Shown: positions 8,291 to 16,292, counted from the stretch's first letter. The stretch is 42,714 nucleotides of DNA from Prolixibacteraceae bacterium UBA6029 (GCA_002429385.1 DIZL01000063.1:1-42714); one strand, 5' to 3'. Program-made: numbers and translations. The notes: generated by a model from the sequence alone, not told the origin.

Positions 8291-8734
8291 CTAAAGACGG
8301 ATTAAATCTTCGAAACCAGTCATATCGCCCAGTATTTCTGCAATGGTTGTTTCCTGGTAAAACAGCAGCAACTGAGCGCGGATGGGACCAAACCGTGCAT
8401 GAACAGGGCAAGGTTTTTGATTGTTTTCATGGGTGGCACAGGGCTGAAGGCCGATCAGGCAATTATTGAAAAAATCTTCGCCATCAACGATACGGACAAT
8501 ATCATAAAGCGAGATTTCATCTGTTTTTTTACCAATCCCAAAACCGCCGTTAGGTCCTTTGGTAGAAACCAACACCTTCTGCTTGACCAGATTCTGAAGG
8601 ATTTTTCCTAAGAAAGGAGTTGGGATTAGCAGATCAGAAGAGATTTTCTTTATCCCTATTTTTTTACCGTCCGAAGAATATTTTCCCAGATAGATGAGCG
8701 CTCTTACAGCATATTTACACGTATTTGACAGCAT
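8291..8734 (-). CDS. Rrf2 family transcriptional regulator
   Basis: This 147-residue DNA-binding protein has the Rrf2 winged helix (MLSNTCKYAVRALIYL, then IPTPFLGKILQNLVK) and the wing KGPNGGFG. Three cysteines (C92, C99, C109) in the usual C-x6-C-x9-C region could hold an Fe-S cluster, as in IscR, NsrR or RsrR, so it may sense iron-sulfur, redox or nitric oxide status. It lies five bases downstream of lutB, and the pair looks co-transcribed. Its targets are unknown; the neighbouring Fe-S protein gene is an obvious candidate. Confidence 0.88.
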   Translation of the reverse strand: MLSNTCKYAVRALIYLGKYSSDGKKIGIKKISSDLLIPTPFLGKILQNLVKQKVLVSTKGPNGGFGIGKKTDEISLYDIVRIVDGEDFFNNCLIGLQPCATHENNQKPCPVHARFGPIRAQLLLFYQETTIAEILGDMTGFEDLIRL

Positions 8735-8739
8735 AGGTT

Positions 8740-10110
8740 TTATTTATTAGAGGTCCATTGTTTGCTAAACGATTGATCGGCCAATTTTGGTATCTGTTTC
8801 TGTTCGCCAAGGGCTTTAGTTCCGAACAAAGCAAATGTGTTTTTTGTTTTTCCGCCCATCAAATCCAGGCGGCTACGTTTTGAAAAGGCATATTCAAAAG
8901 CCTTCATTCCCTTGTTCCAGGTAAATCCTCCATATCCGGCCCTTACCGCATCGCGCCGGTTAATCAAAAGCATGTGGTGAAGGGGTATTTTTACAGGGCA
9001 TACCTCTGTGCATTTTCCACATACCGAACAGGCTGAACTCAGATGATTGTATTCTTTCAATCCCTTGAAAAACGGGGTTATTACCGAACCGATCGGACCA
9101 CTGTAGGTCGCATCATAAGTATAACCCCCGACGTTTCTATAAATCGGACAGGCATTCAGACAAGCTCCGCAGCGGATGCATTTCAATACCTCAAACTGAT
9201 CATCGTTGGCATATAGTTCGGAGCGTTTATTATCCAGCAGAATGACAATCATTTTTTCAGGACCATCCGATTCGCCTTCCTTCTTCGGGCCGGTAATGAG
9301 GGTGTTGTACACTGATATTTGCTGACCCGTTCCATGTGCTGCAAGGATGGGCCACATCAGTCCCAGATCCTGCATACGGGGAATAATTTTTTCAATTCCG
9401 GCAATTACAATATGAATCCTGGGAAACGAAACCGACATCAGTGCATTTCCTTCATTTTCGGTTAATGCGATTCCACCAACATCAGCAACAAGGAAATTGG
9501 CTCCTGTAATTCCCACATCGGCGGTTGTAAATTTGGCCCTGAGCTTTTCCCTTACCCAGGCTGTCAGGTATTCAGGAGCACTGTCTTCGGGAGTGTTGAA
9601 TTTTTCGGTAAAAAGCCTGGAAATATCCTGACGCGATTTGTGCATACAAGGCGTCACTATGTGGTAAGGTTTTTCACCTGCCAGCTGAACGATGTATTCG
9701 CCCAAATCAGTTTCAAGCGATTCGACCCCAATCTCAGCCAAATGATCGTTTAAATCAATTTCTTCGGTAGTCATAGACTTACTTTTGACTACTGTTTTTG
9801 AATTGTTTTCAATCATTATTTTCTTAACCGCTTCGATGGCCTGATCTGTATTCTCGGCCCAAACAACTGAAGCGCCATTGGCTGTAATGTTTTTTTCGAA
9901 CTGAAGTAAGTTGTCATGCAGATTCGTGATGGCCAATGTCTTTATATAGGAGGCCCTGGCCTTGGCCAAATCCAGATTTGAATAACGCTTTACGGCACGA
10001 TCGACCGCAGCATCGTATTTCGACATGTTGAATTTGATAGTTGCCCGATGTTTCAAATCGAAAGCAATCTTCTCTGATTCCTTCAAAAACAGTTCCTTCT
10101 GTTCCGACAT
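8740..10110 (-). CDS. lutB: LutB/LldF-like iron-sulfur protein of lactate utilization
   Basis: This 456-residue protein has the LUD domain (about residues 60-290) and two 4Fe-4S motifs: C311/C314/C317/C321 and C361/C364/C367/C371. The length and order are those of LutB, which works with LutA and LutC in oxidising L-lactate to pyruvate. Neither LutA nor LutC is next to it: the flanking genes are an Rrf2 regulator and rpiB. Either the partners lie elsewhere or this copy has another electron-transfer role. The gene is two bases from rpiB, within one likely transcript. Confidence 0.85.
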   Translation of the reverse strand: MSEQKELFLKESEKIAFDLKHRATIKFNMSKYDAAVDRAVKRYSNLDLAKARASYIKTLAITNLHDNLLQFEKNITANGASVVWAENTDQAIEAVKKIMIENNSKTVVKSKSMTTEEIDLNDHLAEIGVESLETDLGEYIVQLAGEKPYHIVTPCMHKSRQDISRLFTEKFNTPEDSAPEYLTAWVREKLRAKFTTADVGITGANFLVADVGGIALTENEGNALMSVSFPRIHIVIAGIEKIIPRMQDLGLMWPILAAHGTGQQISVYNTLITGPKKEGESDGPEKMIVILLDNKRSELYANDDQFEVLKCIRCGACLNACPIYRNVGGYTYDATYSGPIGSVITPFFKGLKEYNHLSSACSVCGKCTEVCPVKIPLHHMLLINRRDAVRAGYGGFTWNKGMKAFEYAFSKRSRLDLMGGKTKNTFALFGTKALGEQKQIPKLADQSFSKQWTSNK

Positions 10111-10112
10111 TT

Positions 10113-10550
10113 TTAAACCGGTATCTTGTTTATTCTCAATAAATGACGACCACCTTCAAATTCGGTAGCCAAAAATACTTTTATTATTTCAATCGCTTCC
10201 TGATCAGTAACATATCGGGCAGGGAGCGCACAAATATTGGCATCATTATGTTGTCGGGCTAACATGGCTATTTCGGGAAGCCAGCATACTGCCGACCGTA
10301 TTCCCAAATGCTTGTTGGCCGTAATGTTGATACCGTTTCCACTTCCACATAATGTAATACCTTTATCAAACTCACCCTTGCTTACTGCCTCTGCCAATGG
10401 ATGTGCAAAATCAGGATAATCGCAGCTTTCTGAAGAATACGCACCAAAATCTTTGTAATCAATTCCCTGTTCCTGAAGGTATTTCAGGACTGCTTGCTTT
10501 CTTTCATACCCTGCATGATCGCTTGCTACAGCGATTTTAAACTTTTCCAT
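10113..10550 (-). CDS. rpiB: Ribose-5-phosphate isomerase B
   Basis: This 145-residue enzyme interconverts ribose 5-phosphate and ribulose 5-phosphate in the pentose phosphate pathway. The signature is clear: ASDHAGYERK at the N-terminus, CDYPDFAHPLA, the LCGSGNGINITANK active-site loop with its catalytic cysteine, and the HNDANICALPAR segment. Length is normal for RpiB. It lies between the flippase and lutB on the same strand. Confidence 0.95.
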   Translation of the reverse strand: MEKFKIAVASDHAGYERKQAVLKYLQEQGIDYKDFGAYSSESCDYPDFAHPLAEAVSKGEFDKGITLCGSGNGINITANKHLGIRSAVCWLPEIAMLARQHNDANICALPARYVTDQEAIEIIKVFLATEFEGGRHLLRINKIPV

Positions 10551-10599
10551 ATCTGATCAAATAAAGAACAAAAATAATACTTAAAAGTATTTTATTAGC

Positions 10600-12072
10600 C
10601 TATCGGCTCAATAAAGTTCTGATATCCTTTTTTTCAGTAAAAAATACTACCACTAAAAAAGCTGAAAACAGGCTGAAGTTAAGTACGTATTGCAGTCCAT
10701 AAGCCGAAAAATGGACATTGCCTGAAAGAAAATAAAAGCCGACTGCCACAGCAAAGTAAAAGAATATCCGCTTTAAGTCGTATTCAACCCGGTAATAGTG
10801 TTGCCCCACAACATACGAAATCACCGTCATCAGTACAAAACAAATCAATGTGGCATAAGCTGCTCCCATGTATCCCATTATTGGGATTAACAGAACACAT
10901 AAAATAATCGTTAACAGGGCTCCAATACCGGCAATCCAGGCACCCATCCATGTTTTATCAGATAATTTATACCAAAGCGAAAGATTGAAATAGATTCCGA
11001 GAAACAAGTTTCCCATCAAAACCGAAGGAATAACTTTTAATCCTGAATGGTATTCAGGGCCGATAATGAATTTAAAAATATCAATGAACAAGGTAATTCC
11101 AAGGAAGATGATCAGTCCGAAAATGATAAAATACTTCATCACATGGGCATAGATGAGCCTTGAATCGCTGTTTTTCTGATGACTAAAAAAGAAGGGCTCA
11201 AAGGAATAACGAAAAGCCTGAATAAACATGTTCATGACCACCGCCAGTTTGTAATTCGCCCCATAAATACCAAGTTGTACCATTGGTTTTTGGTTTGCAG
11301 GTATTAACTCAGGAATCAGAATCTTATCCAGGTTTTGATTGATCATTCCCGCAATACCAACCAATAGGATAGGGAAGGAGTACCAAAATATTTCCTTGAA
11401 AATAATCCAGTCAAACTGCATTTTAATCTTCCTGATTTCAGGAATAAGCATGACCAGTGTAACTACTGAAGCAATTAAATTTGCAATAAATACGTATCCG
11501 ACACCAAATTCAGGATGATAAATATAACGGATAAAACTATCAGGATTGGTCTTCAGAATATATGGACAAATGGAGAGAAAAAAGACATTGAAGAAAATAT
11601 TAACAAAAATATTGACAAGTTTAAGGGAGGCAAAACGCATTGCTTTTCCCTCGTGCCGTAGGTTTGCAAATGGAATGGCAGTAGCTGCATCAAGGGCTAC
11701 AATGATGGCCAGCCACTTAATAAAGTCCTGGCTATTGGGATAATTCAGAAACCCGGCAAATGTGCCTGAAAACATATAAGTTAACAATACGAACAACACC
11801 GAACCGCCAAATAAGGAGATGGCACTTGTTGAATAAATTTTATCGTGTTCAGTTGTTTTATTGGCAAATCTGAAAAACCCGGTTTCCATTCCAAAGGTCA
11901 GAAACACCAGTAAGAAACCAACATACGAATACAGATTCGTTACAATTCCATATTCCTCAGGCAGAAAAATACGGGAATGATAGGGAACTAACCACCAGTT
12001 AAGGAACCGTCCGACAATACTGCTCATGCCATAAATGGCAGTTTCTCCTGCAAGCTTTTTTAATGCACCCAC
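10600..12072 (-). CDS. Polysaccharide/oligosaccharide flippase (Wzx-like, MOP superfamily)
   Basis: This is a predicted 12-14 helix inner-membrane protein that flips lipid-linked sugars. It shows the GxAIYGMSSIVGRFLNWWLVPYHSRIF opening and PEEYGIVTNLYSY pattern of polysaccharide biosynthesis proteins. The open frame reaches back to TTG 12099, but those codons contain a TATATTTG promoter element (12089-12096). The GTG at 12072 (VGALKKLAGETAIYG) is therefore the likely start, giving 490 residues. No glycosyltransferases are nearby, so the substrate cannot be inferred. It is the first gene of a likely flippase-rpiB-lutB-rrf2 transcript. Confidence 0.85.
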   Translation of the reverse strand: MGALKKLAGETAIYGMSSIVGRFLNWWLVPYHSRIFLPEEYGIVTNLYSYVGFLLVFLTFGMETGFFRFANKTTEHDKIYSTSAISLFGGSVLFVLLTYMFSGTFAGFLNYPNSQDFIKWLAIIVALDAATAIPFANLRHEGKAMRFASLKLVNIFVNIFFNVFFLSICPYILKTNPDSFIRYIYHPEFGVGYVFIANLIASVVTLVMLIPEIRKIKMQFDWIIFKEIFWYSFPILLVGIAGMINQNLDKILIPELIPANQKPMVQLGIYGANYKLAVVMNMFIQAFRYSFEPFFFSHQKNSDSRLIYAHVMKYFIIFGLIIFLGITLFIDIFKFIIGPEYHSGLKVIPSVLMGNLFLGIYFNLSLWYKLSDKTWMGAWIAGIGALLTIILCVLLIPIMGYMGAAYATLICFVLMTVISYVVGQHYYRVEYDLKRIFFYFAVAVGFYFLSGNVHFSAYGLQYVLNFSLFSAFLVVVFFTEKKDIRTLLSR

Positions 12073-12088
12073 GAACCTAAATTTTTGC

Positions 12089-12096
12089 CAAATATA
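12089..12096 (-). promoter_or_regulatory. -7 promoter element of the flippase gene
   Basis: On the minus strand this reads TATATTTG, a perfect TAnnTTTG. Transcription would begin about 7-10 bases further on, just ahead of the GTG at 12072. The -33 element is not clear. Confidence 0.55.
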
Positions 12097-12440
12097 CAAA
12101 CCTAAATTTTTATAACCCTACATTCTTCGGATCACATGACATTTTTGTGGGGTCCCGGCTAACAGGGATCAAAACCAACCCGCCTGCCTTTGATAGGCCA
12201 GTGTGGCGGGCAGGTATTCAGGTATGTTTATTTTGAAAAATCTTCCTTTTTGAAAAAATCTACTATATAACAAATTGCAACAACCAATATATCAAATATT
12301 TACAAATGTCTATTTTACGTGATATTATCGAAGACGCAAATATTTGTTATTTATTTTGAGGTTCGGTTCCAAGACCGTGGGGGACTTAGTAACTTAAATC
12401 AGCCCCCGCAACCTTAATCTTATGTATCTTATGAAAATAG

Positions 12441-12458
12441 TCCCGATAGTTATCGGGA
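12441..12458. repeat. TCCCGATA..TATCGGGA palindrome, copy 1
   Basis: Two perfect 8-base arms flank a GT centre. The same arm sequence recurs at 12524-12541, and a shorter TCCCGAT/ATCGGGA form at 16194-16211, so this is a dispersed REP-like palindrome. Confidence 0.75.
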
Positions 12459-12514
12459 TCAATAATCTTTACACCCATTTTGTTTTCATCACTCATTTAA
12501 GGTTTATCAGGCCA

Positions 12515-12547
12515 TCCTGAACATCCCGATAGCTATCGGGATCAGGA
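12515..12547. repeat. TCCCGATAGCTATCGGGA palindrome, copy 2, with outer arms
   Basis: The core 12524-12541 is a perfect 18-base palindrome. Outside it, ATCCTGA and TCAGGAT form a second pair of arms. A nested REP-like hairpin of this kind can form on either strand. Confidence 0.75.
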
Positions 12548-12739
12548 TAAGATAGATAAGATAGGTATCCGGAGGCATTGCCTGTCCTGAATAAATTTCA
12601 GGATAAGATTTTATAAAAAATTAAGATATTTAAAAACTCATCATTGACTTGCTTTCCCCACAACAATGTCATATGATCCAAAAGCTTTCTGATAAAACGC
12701 CTGAACGAAGAAAACCGACCTAAATCGGGAGCGGTTTGA

Positions 12740-12875
12740 ATAGGGTTTGGAGAAGGAACGAAAGGGGTTTGGGAGGGGTTCTCTTCTTATCATCTGTCTT
12801 CTATCTGTGTTCTATCTGTGTTGTAGAATGGATTTAAATACAGATAGAAATCAATTAAAAATCAAATTATACGAC
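12740..12875. repeat. Possible diverged relative of the G-rich palindromic element
   Basis: A GGGTTTGG..GGGGTTTGGGAGGGG stretch is followed by TCTATCTGTGT repeats and then by TCTATCTGT (12806-region) paired with ACAGATAGA near 12840. The G-rich arm resembles the left arms of the elements at 31973 and 38684, but the inner part and right arm differ. The relationship is tentative. Confidence 0.35.
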
Positions 12876-13109
12876 GCAAACCCAACCTGGATACATTCCG
12901 TATAGGTCGAAAGCAGGTAAAGCGCCTTACTGAAAAATTTCTGAATGGAGTGATAATTGGTGTACTAAGCAGAGGAGTTCATTGCTGCATCATTACTTTG
13001 GACTTTGGAATGAACTCATTTGAAGGCTAAAGATAAAATACTTTTGGCAAAAAACGACTACTTGATCTACGCATTGATAGTACTCGGATTATCAGTCGTT
13101 AAAAATTTG

Positions 13110-13117
13110 TATATTTG
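13110..13117 (+). promoter_or_regulatory. -7 promoter element of the HEPN/MNT operon
   Basis: TATATTTG matches TAnnTTTG exactly and lies 17 bases ahead of the ATG at 13134. It argues that 13134, not 13020, is the start of the HEPN gene. Confidence 0.55.
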
Positions 13118-13133
13118 GCTAAAATTAAGATTA

Positions 13134-13541
13134 ATGAGTGACGAAAATACAAATATTGATATTGATAAAATAGTTAAACATTGGATTGATACCTCTGAGG
13201 AAGATTTTCAAACAATGTTGAATTTATATGATTCAAAATCATATGGATGGTCACTGTTTTTGGGACATATATCAATTGAAAAACTACTTAAAGCCTTCTA
13301 TGTTAACAAGCATAAAAAACATGCACCTTTTCTTCATAACCTTTACCGATTAGCTGAGCTTAGTGAACTTGAGCTGACAGATGAGCAATCTGACTGGCTT
13401 GACAAAATTACTTCATTCAACTTAAATGCTCGTTATGATGATTTTAAAAGAGAGTTTTATTCATTGTGTACAGCAGAGTTTACGAATGAATGGATTGGAA
13501 AAATTAAAATTTTACGAACATGGATAAAGCAGATGCTGTAA
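13134..13541 (+). CDS. HEPN domain protein, toxin of a HEPN/MNT pair
   Basis: This protein (135 residues from ATG 13134) has the HEPN pattern: a WIDTSEEDFQTMLNLYDSKSYGWSLFLGHISIEKLLKAF helical pair and a late NLNARYDDFKREFY segment. HEPN proteins of such pairs are usually RNases. The strict Rx4-6H motif is not obvious, so the activity is uncertain. The gene overlaps the MNT nucleotidyltransferase gene by 22 bases, the classic two-gene toxin-antitoxin layout. An open frame extends to 13020, but it runs through a promoter element and its extra residues do not resemble the family. Confidence 0.82.
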   Translation: MSDENTNIDIDKIVKHWIDTSEEDFQTMLNLYDSKSYGWSLFLGHISIEKLLKAFYVNKHKKHAPFLHNLYRLAELSELELTDEQSDWLDKITSFNLNARYDDFKREFYSLCTAEFTNEWIGKIKILRTWIKQML

Positions 13542-13837
13542 ATATTGCTCAAAGGTATGCAGGCGCTGTAAAAGCTAATTACAATTATATCAAAATAATT
13601 CTTTTTGGTTCTTACGCAAAAGGGAATTATAATGATGATAGTGATATAGATATTGCTGTGATATTTAAGGATTACAGCAATTTGATTGATATGCAATTGG
13701 AATTAATGAGACTTAGGCGTAAAATTGACAGTCGAATCGAACCACATCCGTTTAGAGAAAGCGAATTTGAATTGTCTAATCCTATTGTTAATGAGATTAC
13801 TAAATACGGTCAGGAAATAAAAATCACCGCTGCCTAA
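13520..13837 (+). CDS. MNT-type nucleotidyltransferase, antitoxin of the HEPN/MNT pair
   Basis: This 105-residue minimal nucleotidyltransferase has the GSx10DxD motif complete (G30-S31, D42, D44), in the pattern LFGSYAKGNYNDDSDIDIAV. In characterised HEPN/MNT systems the MNT protein inactivates its HEPN partner by adding AMP units. A third acidic residue needed for catalysis could be D71 in KIDSRIE, which is inference. It overlaps the HEPN gene and is co-transcribed with it. Confidence 0.87.
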   Translation: MDKADAVNIAQRYAGAVKANYNYIKIILFGSYAKGNYNDDSDIDIAVIFKDYSNLIDMQLELMRLRRKIDSRIEPHPFRESEFELSNPIVNEITKYGQEIKITAA

Positions 13838-13947
13838 TAAGTGGTCATACGCAACTGGGTTTAAGTGGTGTAATTGTCCATCCAGACGATATAACAATTT
13901 GCAAATGATTCAAATTTGGTGTAATTTTACATCAAAAATAAAAAACT

Positions 13948-14187
13948 ATGCCAAGACAAAGTATATCTTTCTCGAAACCAAATGATGAATGGTTAAAAGC
14001 TCAAATAAACAACGAGGAATATTCCAGTAAAAGTGAACTTGTCAACGATTTAATTAGACAGGCTCGAAAACAGTATGCTCACATTGACTGGATTAGGGCG
14101 AAACTAGAAAAATCCGAAAGAAGTGGATTTACCAGTGAAACCAAAGAACAAATTTTAAAACAGTCAAAGTCTTTACTTAATGGCTGA
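13948..14187 (+). CDS. ParD-like antitoxin (type II toxin-antitoxin)
   Basis: This 79-residue protein has a ribbon-helix-helix start (MPRQSISFSKPNDEWLKAQI) and the EEYSSKSELVNDLIRQARKQ helix of the ParD/CC2985 family, then a toxin-binding tail ending QILKQSKSLLNG. The ATG of the expected ParE toxin overlaps its 3' end at 14180, as in intact ParDE operons, but the toxin is truncated after a few residues. A weak TAATTTTA promoter-like element lies about 25 bases upstream. Confidence 0.85.
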   Translation: MPRQSISFSKPNDEWLKAQINNEEYSSKSELVNDLIRQARKQYAHIDWIRAKLEKSERSGFTSETKEQILKQSKSLLNG

Positions 14188-14311
14188 ATATAGACACCTA
14201 ATCGACATTCAGATTTTCAAGGGGAAAAGTTATCAACAGAAAATCGGAGGCAATGTCGAATTTAGAATTAAATATGATAAAATGAAGACTGAATGTTCAC
14301 CTGTTTTTTAA
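14180..14311 (+). pseudogene. Truncated ParE toxin remnant
   Basis: The frame opens with MAEYR, the usual start of ParE toxins, in the normal 8-base overlap with parD. It then changes abruptly to residues with no ParE likeness and stops after 43 codons. ParE is normally about 95-100 residues. The break at about 14195 looks like a deletion or recombination junction, which leaves ParD as an orphan antitoxin. Confidence 0.6.
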
Positions 14312-14799
14312 AAATCACTACTTTTTTTCTGCTTATCTTCATCCCATATCTTTTTTTGAATCGCAAAGTCATTAATTTTTACATAAGCTGTATGTTCACC
14401 ATAACGAATATCGTAAGTTACGCCCCAATAATATCCAGGTATTATATTTACTACATATTTGATGTCATCTGAATTTCGAATATCTAACCATTCACCATTT
14501 GAATATCTTTCTAATTTTAAGTTAGGATATTTGCTCATCAATGAATTTGCCATATTATCAGCCATCTCTGGCGTGAAATCTCGATTATTACTGAATGTAA
14601 ACAATATATCAAAAATTTTATAATTGTATTTTTTTACCTTCAGCGAACCTTTACAACCCAATAAAGTAGTTTCTATACTGTCTTTTCCCCATAAAGGTGA
14701 CGTTAATCCATAGTCCCCAAGTTCGATATCTTTTAACCCTTGTGCACTTAATTCGTTTATCGCAAACAATACTATTGTCAGAAGTAATATTTTTCTCAT
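14308..14799 (-). CDS. Hypothetical secreted protein
   Basis: This 163-residue protein has a clear signal peptide (KILLLTIVLFAINELSAQG, cleavage near residue 19). The mature part contains LKDIELGDYGLTSPLWGKDS, a central TFSNNRDFTPEMADNMANSLMSKYP helix and a beta-rich tail. I do not recognise the family. It is convergent with the ParDE remnant and shares four bases with its end. Codon use is A/T-rich like the surrounding island. Confidence 0.6.
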   Translation of the reverse strand: MRKILLLTIVLFAINELSAQGLKDIELGDYGLTSPLWGKDSIETTLLGCKGSLKVKKYNYKIFDILFTFSNNRDFTPEMADNMANSLMSKYPNLKLERYSNGEWLDIRNSDDIKYVVNIIPGYYWGVTYDIRYGEHTAYVKINDFAIQKKIWDEDKQKKSSDF

Positions 14800-14833
14800 T
14801 TTGCTATGTAAAATATCTGATAGATTTATTGAA

Positions 14834-15044
14834 TTATATTTTAATTAGTTGTTGACCTGAAAAAGTTTGAAAATTTGAAGGTTCATCACGTTCAAATCTA
14901 ACTTTATACTCACCCTTACAAGCAAACCTAATAGAATTACCCTAAATAATCTATATAATACTCGTCTTCATCCCAAATTCCAATAATAGTGCCTTTGCGT
15001 TGAGCAGAAGTGTATTTCTGCTTTACTAGATCTCCACTTTTCAT
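14834..15044 (-). pseudogene. Frameshifted small SH3/KOW-like protein gene
   Basis: The first frame (15044 down to 14937) encodes MKSGDLVKQKYTSAQRKGTI, IGIWDEDEYYIDYLG and then a stop. The adjacent frame, from about 14940 to 14834, continues coherently with IRFACKGEYKVRFERDEPSN then FQTFSGQQLIKI. Joined, they form a plausible protein of about 65-70 residues of the GDLV..GTI..YKVRF..L type. The break near 14937 suggests a single-base indel. The family is not firmly identified. Confidence 0.45.
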
Positions 15045-15196
15045 AAGCTCTGTTGTAAAAATATAATTGAATTTTTCATAAAGCTAATAGGATTATATTA
15101 TACTTTAACCTTGTTTTTATGATTGTTTATACTAAGGACTGTTGAAAAACACAATAAATTAAATAATAAAATGGCTGTTCCTTTTATGTGAGTTGT

Positions 15197-15355
15197 TTAC
15201 TTAAGATCCCAATTTTCTGCATGCATTTCACCTTCCAGCTGATTTTCAAGCTTATCATCAAGTCCGGGGAAAAAATCAATTCCTGTCAGTTTTTCGATAT
15301 CGTCAACCTTCACAACGAATTGATTAAGCTTGAGGGTAGAAGATTGATTCGGCAT
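15197..15355 (-). pseudogene. C-terminal remnant of a NUC1-type DNA/RNA non-specific endonuclease
   Basis: The 52 codons end in FVVKVDDIEKLTGIDFFPGL followed by DDKLENQLE, which is how bacterial NUC1/EndoG-like nucleases end. The catalytic DRGH region that should lie about 120 residues upstream is absent. The preceding sequence has an in-frame stop and then belongs to another gene. This is therefore a decayed 3' fragment. Confidence 0.6.
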
Positions 15356-15391
15356 AATAACTTAAATCCGTGTTTCATAGAAGTAGTTTTG

Positions 15392-15778
15392 CTAATCAAT
15401 ATTCCAATAATTTTCTGGATCTCCTTCAAATGCGGAATCAATAGCATCATCATTATATCCATATGCTCCACCATATTTTGAACTAATGCTGTCTTCGATG
15501 CGGTCTTGTCGCAATTTTTCTGCATCTTCAGCATCACGATCATTAGCCCATTCTGTTATTTTTTCATTTAGAATTTGCTGACCCTCTTTTGATATTCTAA
15601 AGTCTGGCGCAAATTTCCTGATTTGTTTCATAACCTCATAATCAATATGAAAATGCCCCAGATTAATAGCACACCAGTCTATATAACCTGGTTGTATTTC
15701 TATTACTTCTTTTAAAGTTTTACCGTTAAACTTTCCAAAGGTAAATGTCGAGTTAAGATCATAGAATCGTAGATACAT
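15392..15778 (-). CDS. ExoX C-terminal / DUF3820-like domain protein
   Basis: This 128-residue protein starts with TFTFGKFNGKTLKEVIEIQP and GYIDWCAINLGHF. That is the small module found at the C-terminus of exodeoxyribonuclease X-like exonucleases and in DUF3820 proteins (FGKyKGk..e....dp.Yl.W). The exonuclease domain is missing, so only the accessory module remains. The acidic C-terminal half (RDAEDAEKLRQDRIEDSI) has no recognisable fold. The role is unknown. Confidence 0.6.
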   Translation of the reverse strand: MYLRFYDLNSTFTFGKFNGKTLKEVIEIQPGYIDWCAINLGHFHIDYEVMKQIRKFAPDFRISKEGQQILNEKITEWANDRDAEDAEKLRQDRIEDSISSKYGGAYGYNDDAIDSAFEGDPENYWNID

Positions 15779-15801
15779 TGGATTATCAAATTATTATAAA
15801 T

Positions 15802-15939
15802 TCACAGGACTATTAGATACAAAGCTTGCAAATTATTGTAAATATTTTCATCAAATATAATGGATATAGCGTGCAATTCATCAATTGGACTTTTTATGTT
15901 TTTACGAATCGCATAATTTGATAAGGTCTGTTTATTCAT
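15802..15939 (-). CDS. Possible small protein, family not recognised
   Basis: A 45-codon frame begins MNKQTLSNYAIRKNIKSPID. GGAGGAGC lies just before the ATG, and the frame is open for about 19 more codons upstream (..KLLRIYGGAGF). The residue make-up is protein-like, but the ORF is short and may be the end of a broken gene. Confidence 0.25.
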   Translation of the reverse strand: MNKQTLSNYAIRKNIKSPIDELHAISIIFDENIYNNLQALYLIVL

Positions 15940-16009
15940 AAACCCTGCTCCTCCATATATTCTTAATAGCTTGCAGAAACTGGTATGACTGCAAAGTTGA
16001 GATTAATGA

Positions 16010-16056
16010 ATTTACAAGCAACTGGGGGACAAATTGTCCCCCAGTTGCTTGTAAAT
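16010..16056. repeat. Perfect 47-bp palindrome upstream of the BRO gene
   Basis: Two perfectly complementary 23-base arms (16010-16032 and 16034-16056) flank a single A. The centre is CTGGGGGACAA-A-TTGTCCCCCAG. No T-run follows on either side, so it is not a standard terminator. The core GGGGACAAnTTGTC recurs inside the BRO coding sequence at 16466-16479. It could be an operator, a recombination site or a structured RNA. Confidence 0.85.
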
Positions 16057-16101
16057 AAAGAATGGTTTTATTATATTTAAACACAATATAACTTTCAAAC
16101 T

Positions 16102-16211
16102 CTGCTGGTGCAGATTTGCAATCTGCACCTTTAAATCAGGGATTTGCAATCATGCACACTGCCCCTCGTTTGAGCACCAGCGGAAACTGCCTGTCCCGAT
16201 GAATATCGGGA
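16102..16211. repeat. Cluster of REP-like inverted repeats
   Basis: GGTGCAGAT (16107-16115) pairs with ATCTGCACC (16121-16129). CTGCTGGTGC (16102-16111) can pair with GCACCAGCGG (16174-16183) at nine of ten positions. TCCCGAT/ATCGGGA (16194-16211) follows. The nested arrangement resembles intergenic REP/BIME elements of Bacteroidota; no REP-associated transposase is in the window. Confidence 0.6.
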
Positions 16212-16292
16212 AGGGGTGTTGGTTTTGCGTCTGCGATGCAGGTTTGTATTCAAATTTGGAAAGTGGATAAGAACAGGTTTAAATATAGAATC

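Larger units (their letters stand above)
12100..13109. other. Gene-free region rich in palindromes
   Basis: No credible gene was found in this kilobase. It holds a CCCGCC..CCTGCC / GGCGGGCAGG inverted repeat near 12180-12213, two TCCCGATA palindromes (separate entries), a TCCTGA/TCAGGA repeat near 12583, and a G-rich segment followed by repeated TCTATCTGTGT near 12740-12875. The open frame at 13020-13133 overlaps a promoter element and is not taken as coding. Confidence 0.6.

Noticed and set aside
12361..12415. Possible tRNA-like segment (GGTTCGGTTCCAAGACC..)
   Set aside because: A cloverleaf could not be drawn: there is no acceptor stem or anticodon arm at the right spacing.
13020..13133. 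N-terminal extension of the HEPN frame
   Set aside because: It includes a promoter element and does not match HEPN proteins, so the ATG at 13134 is preferred.
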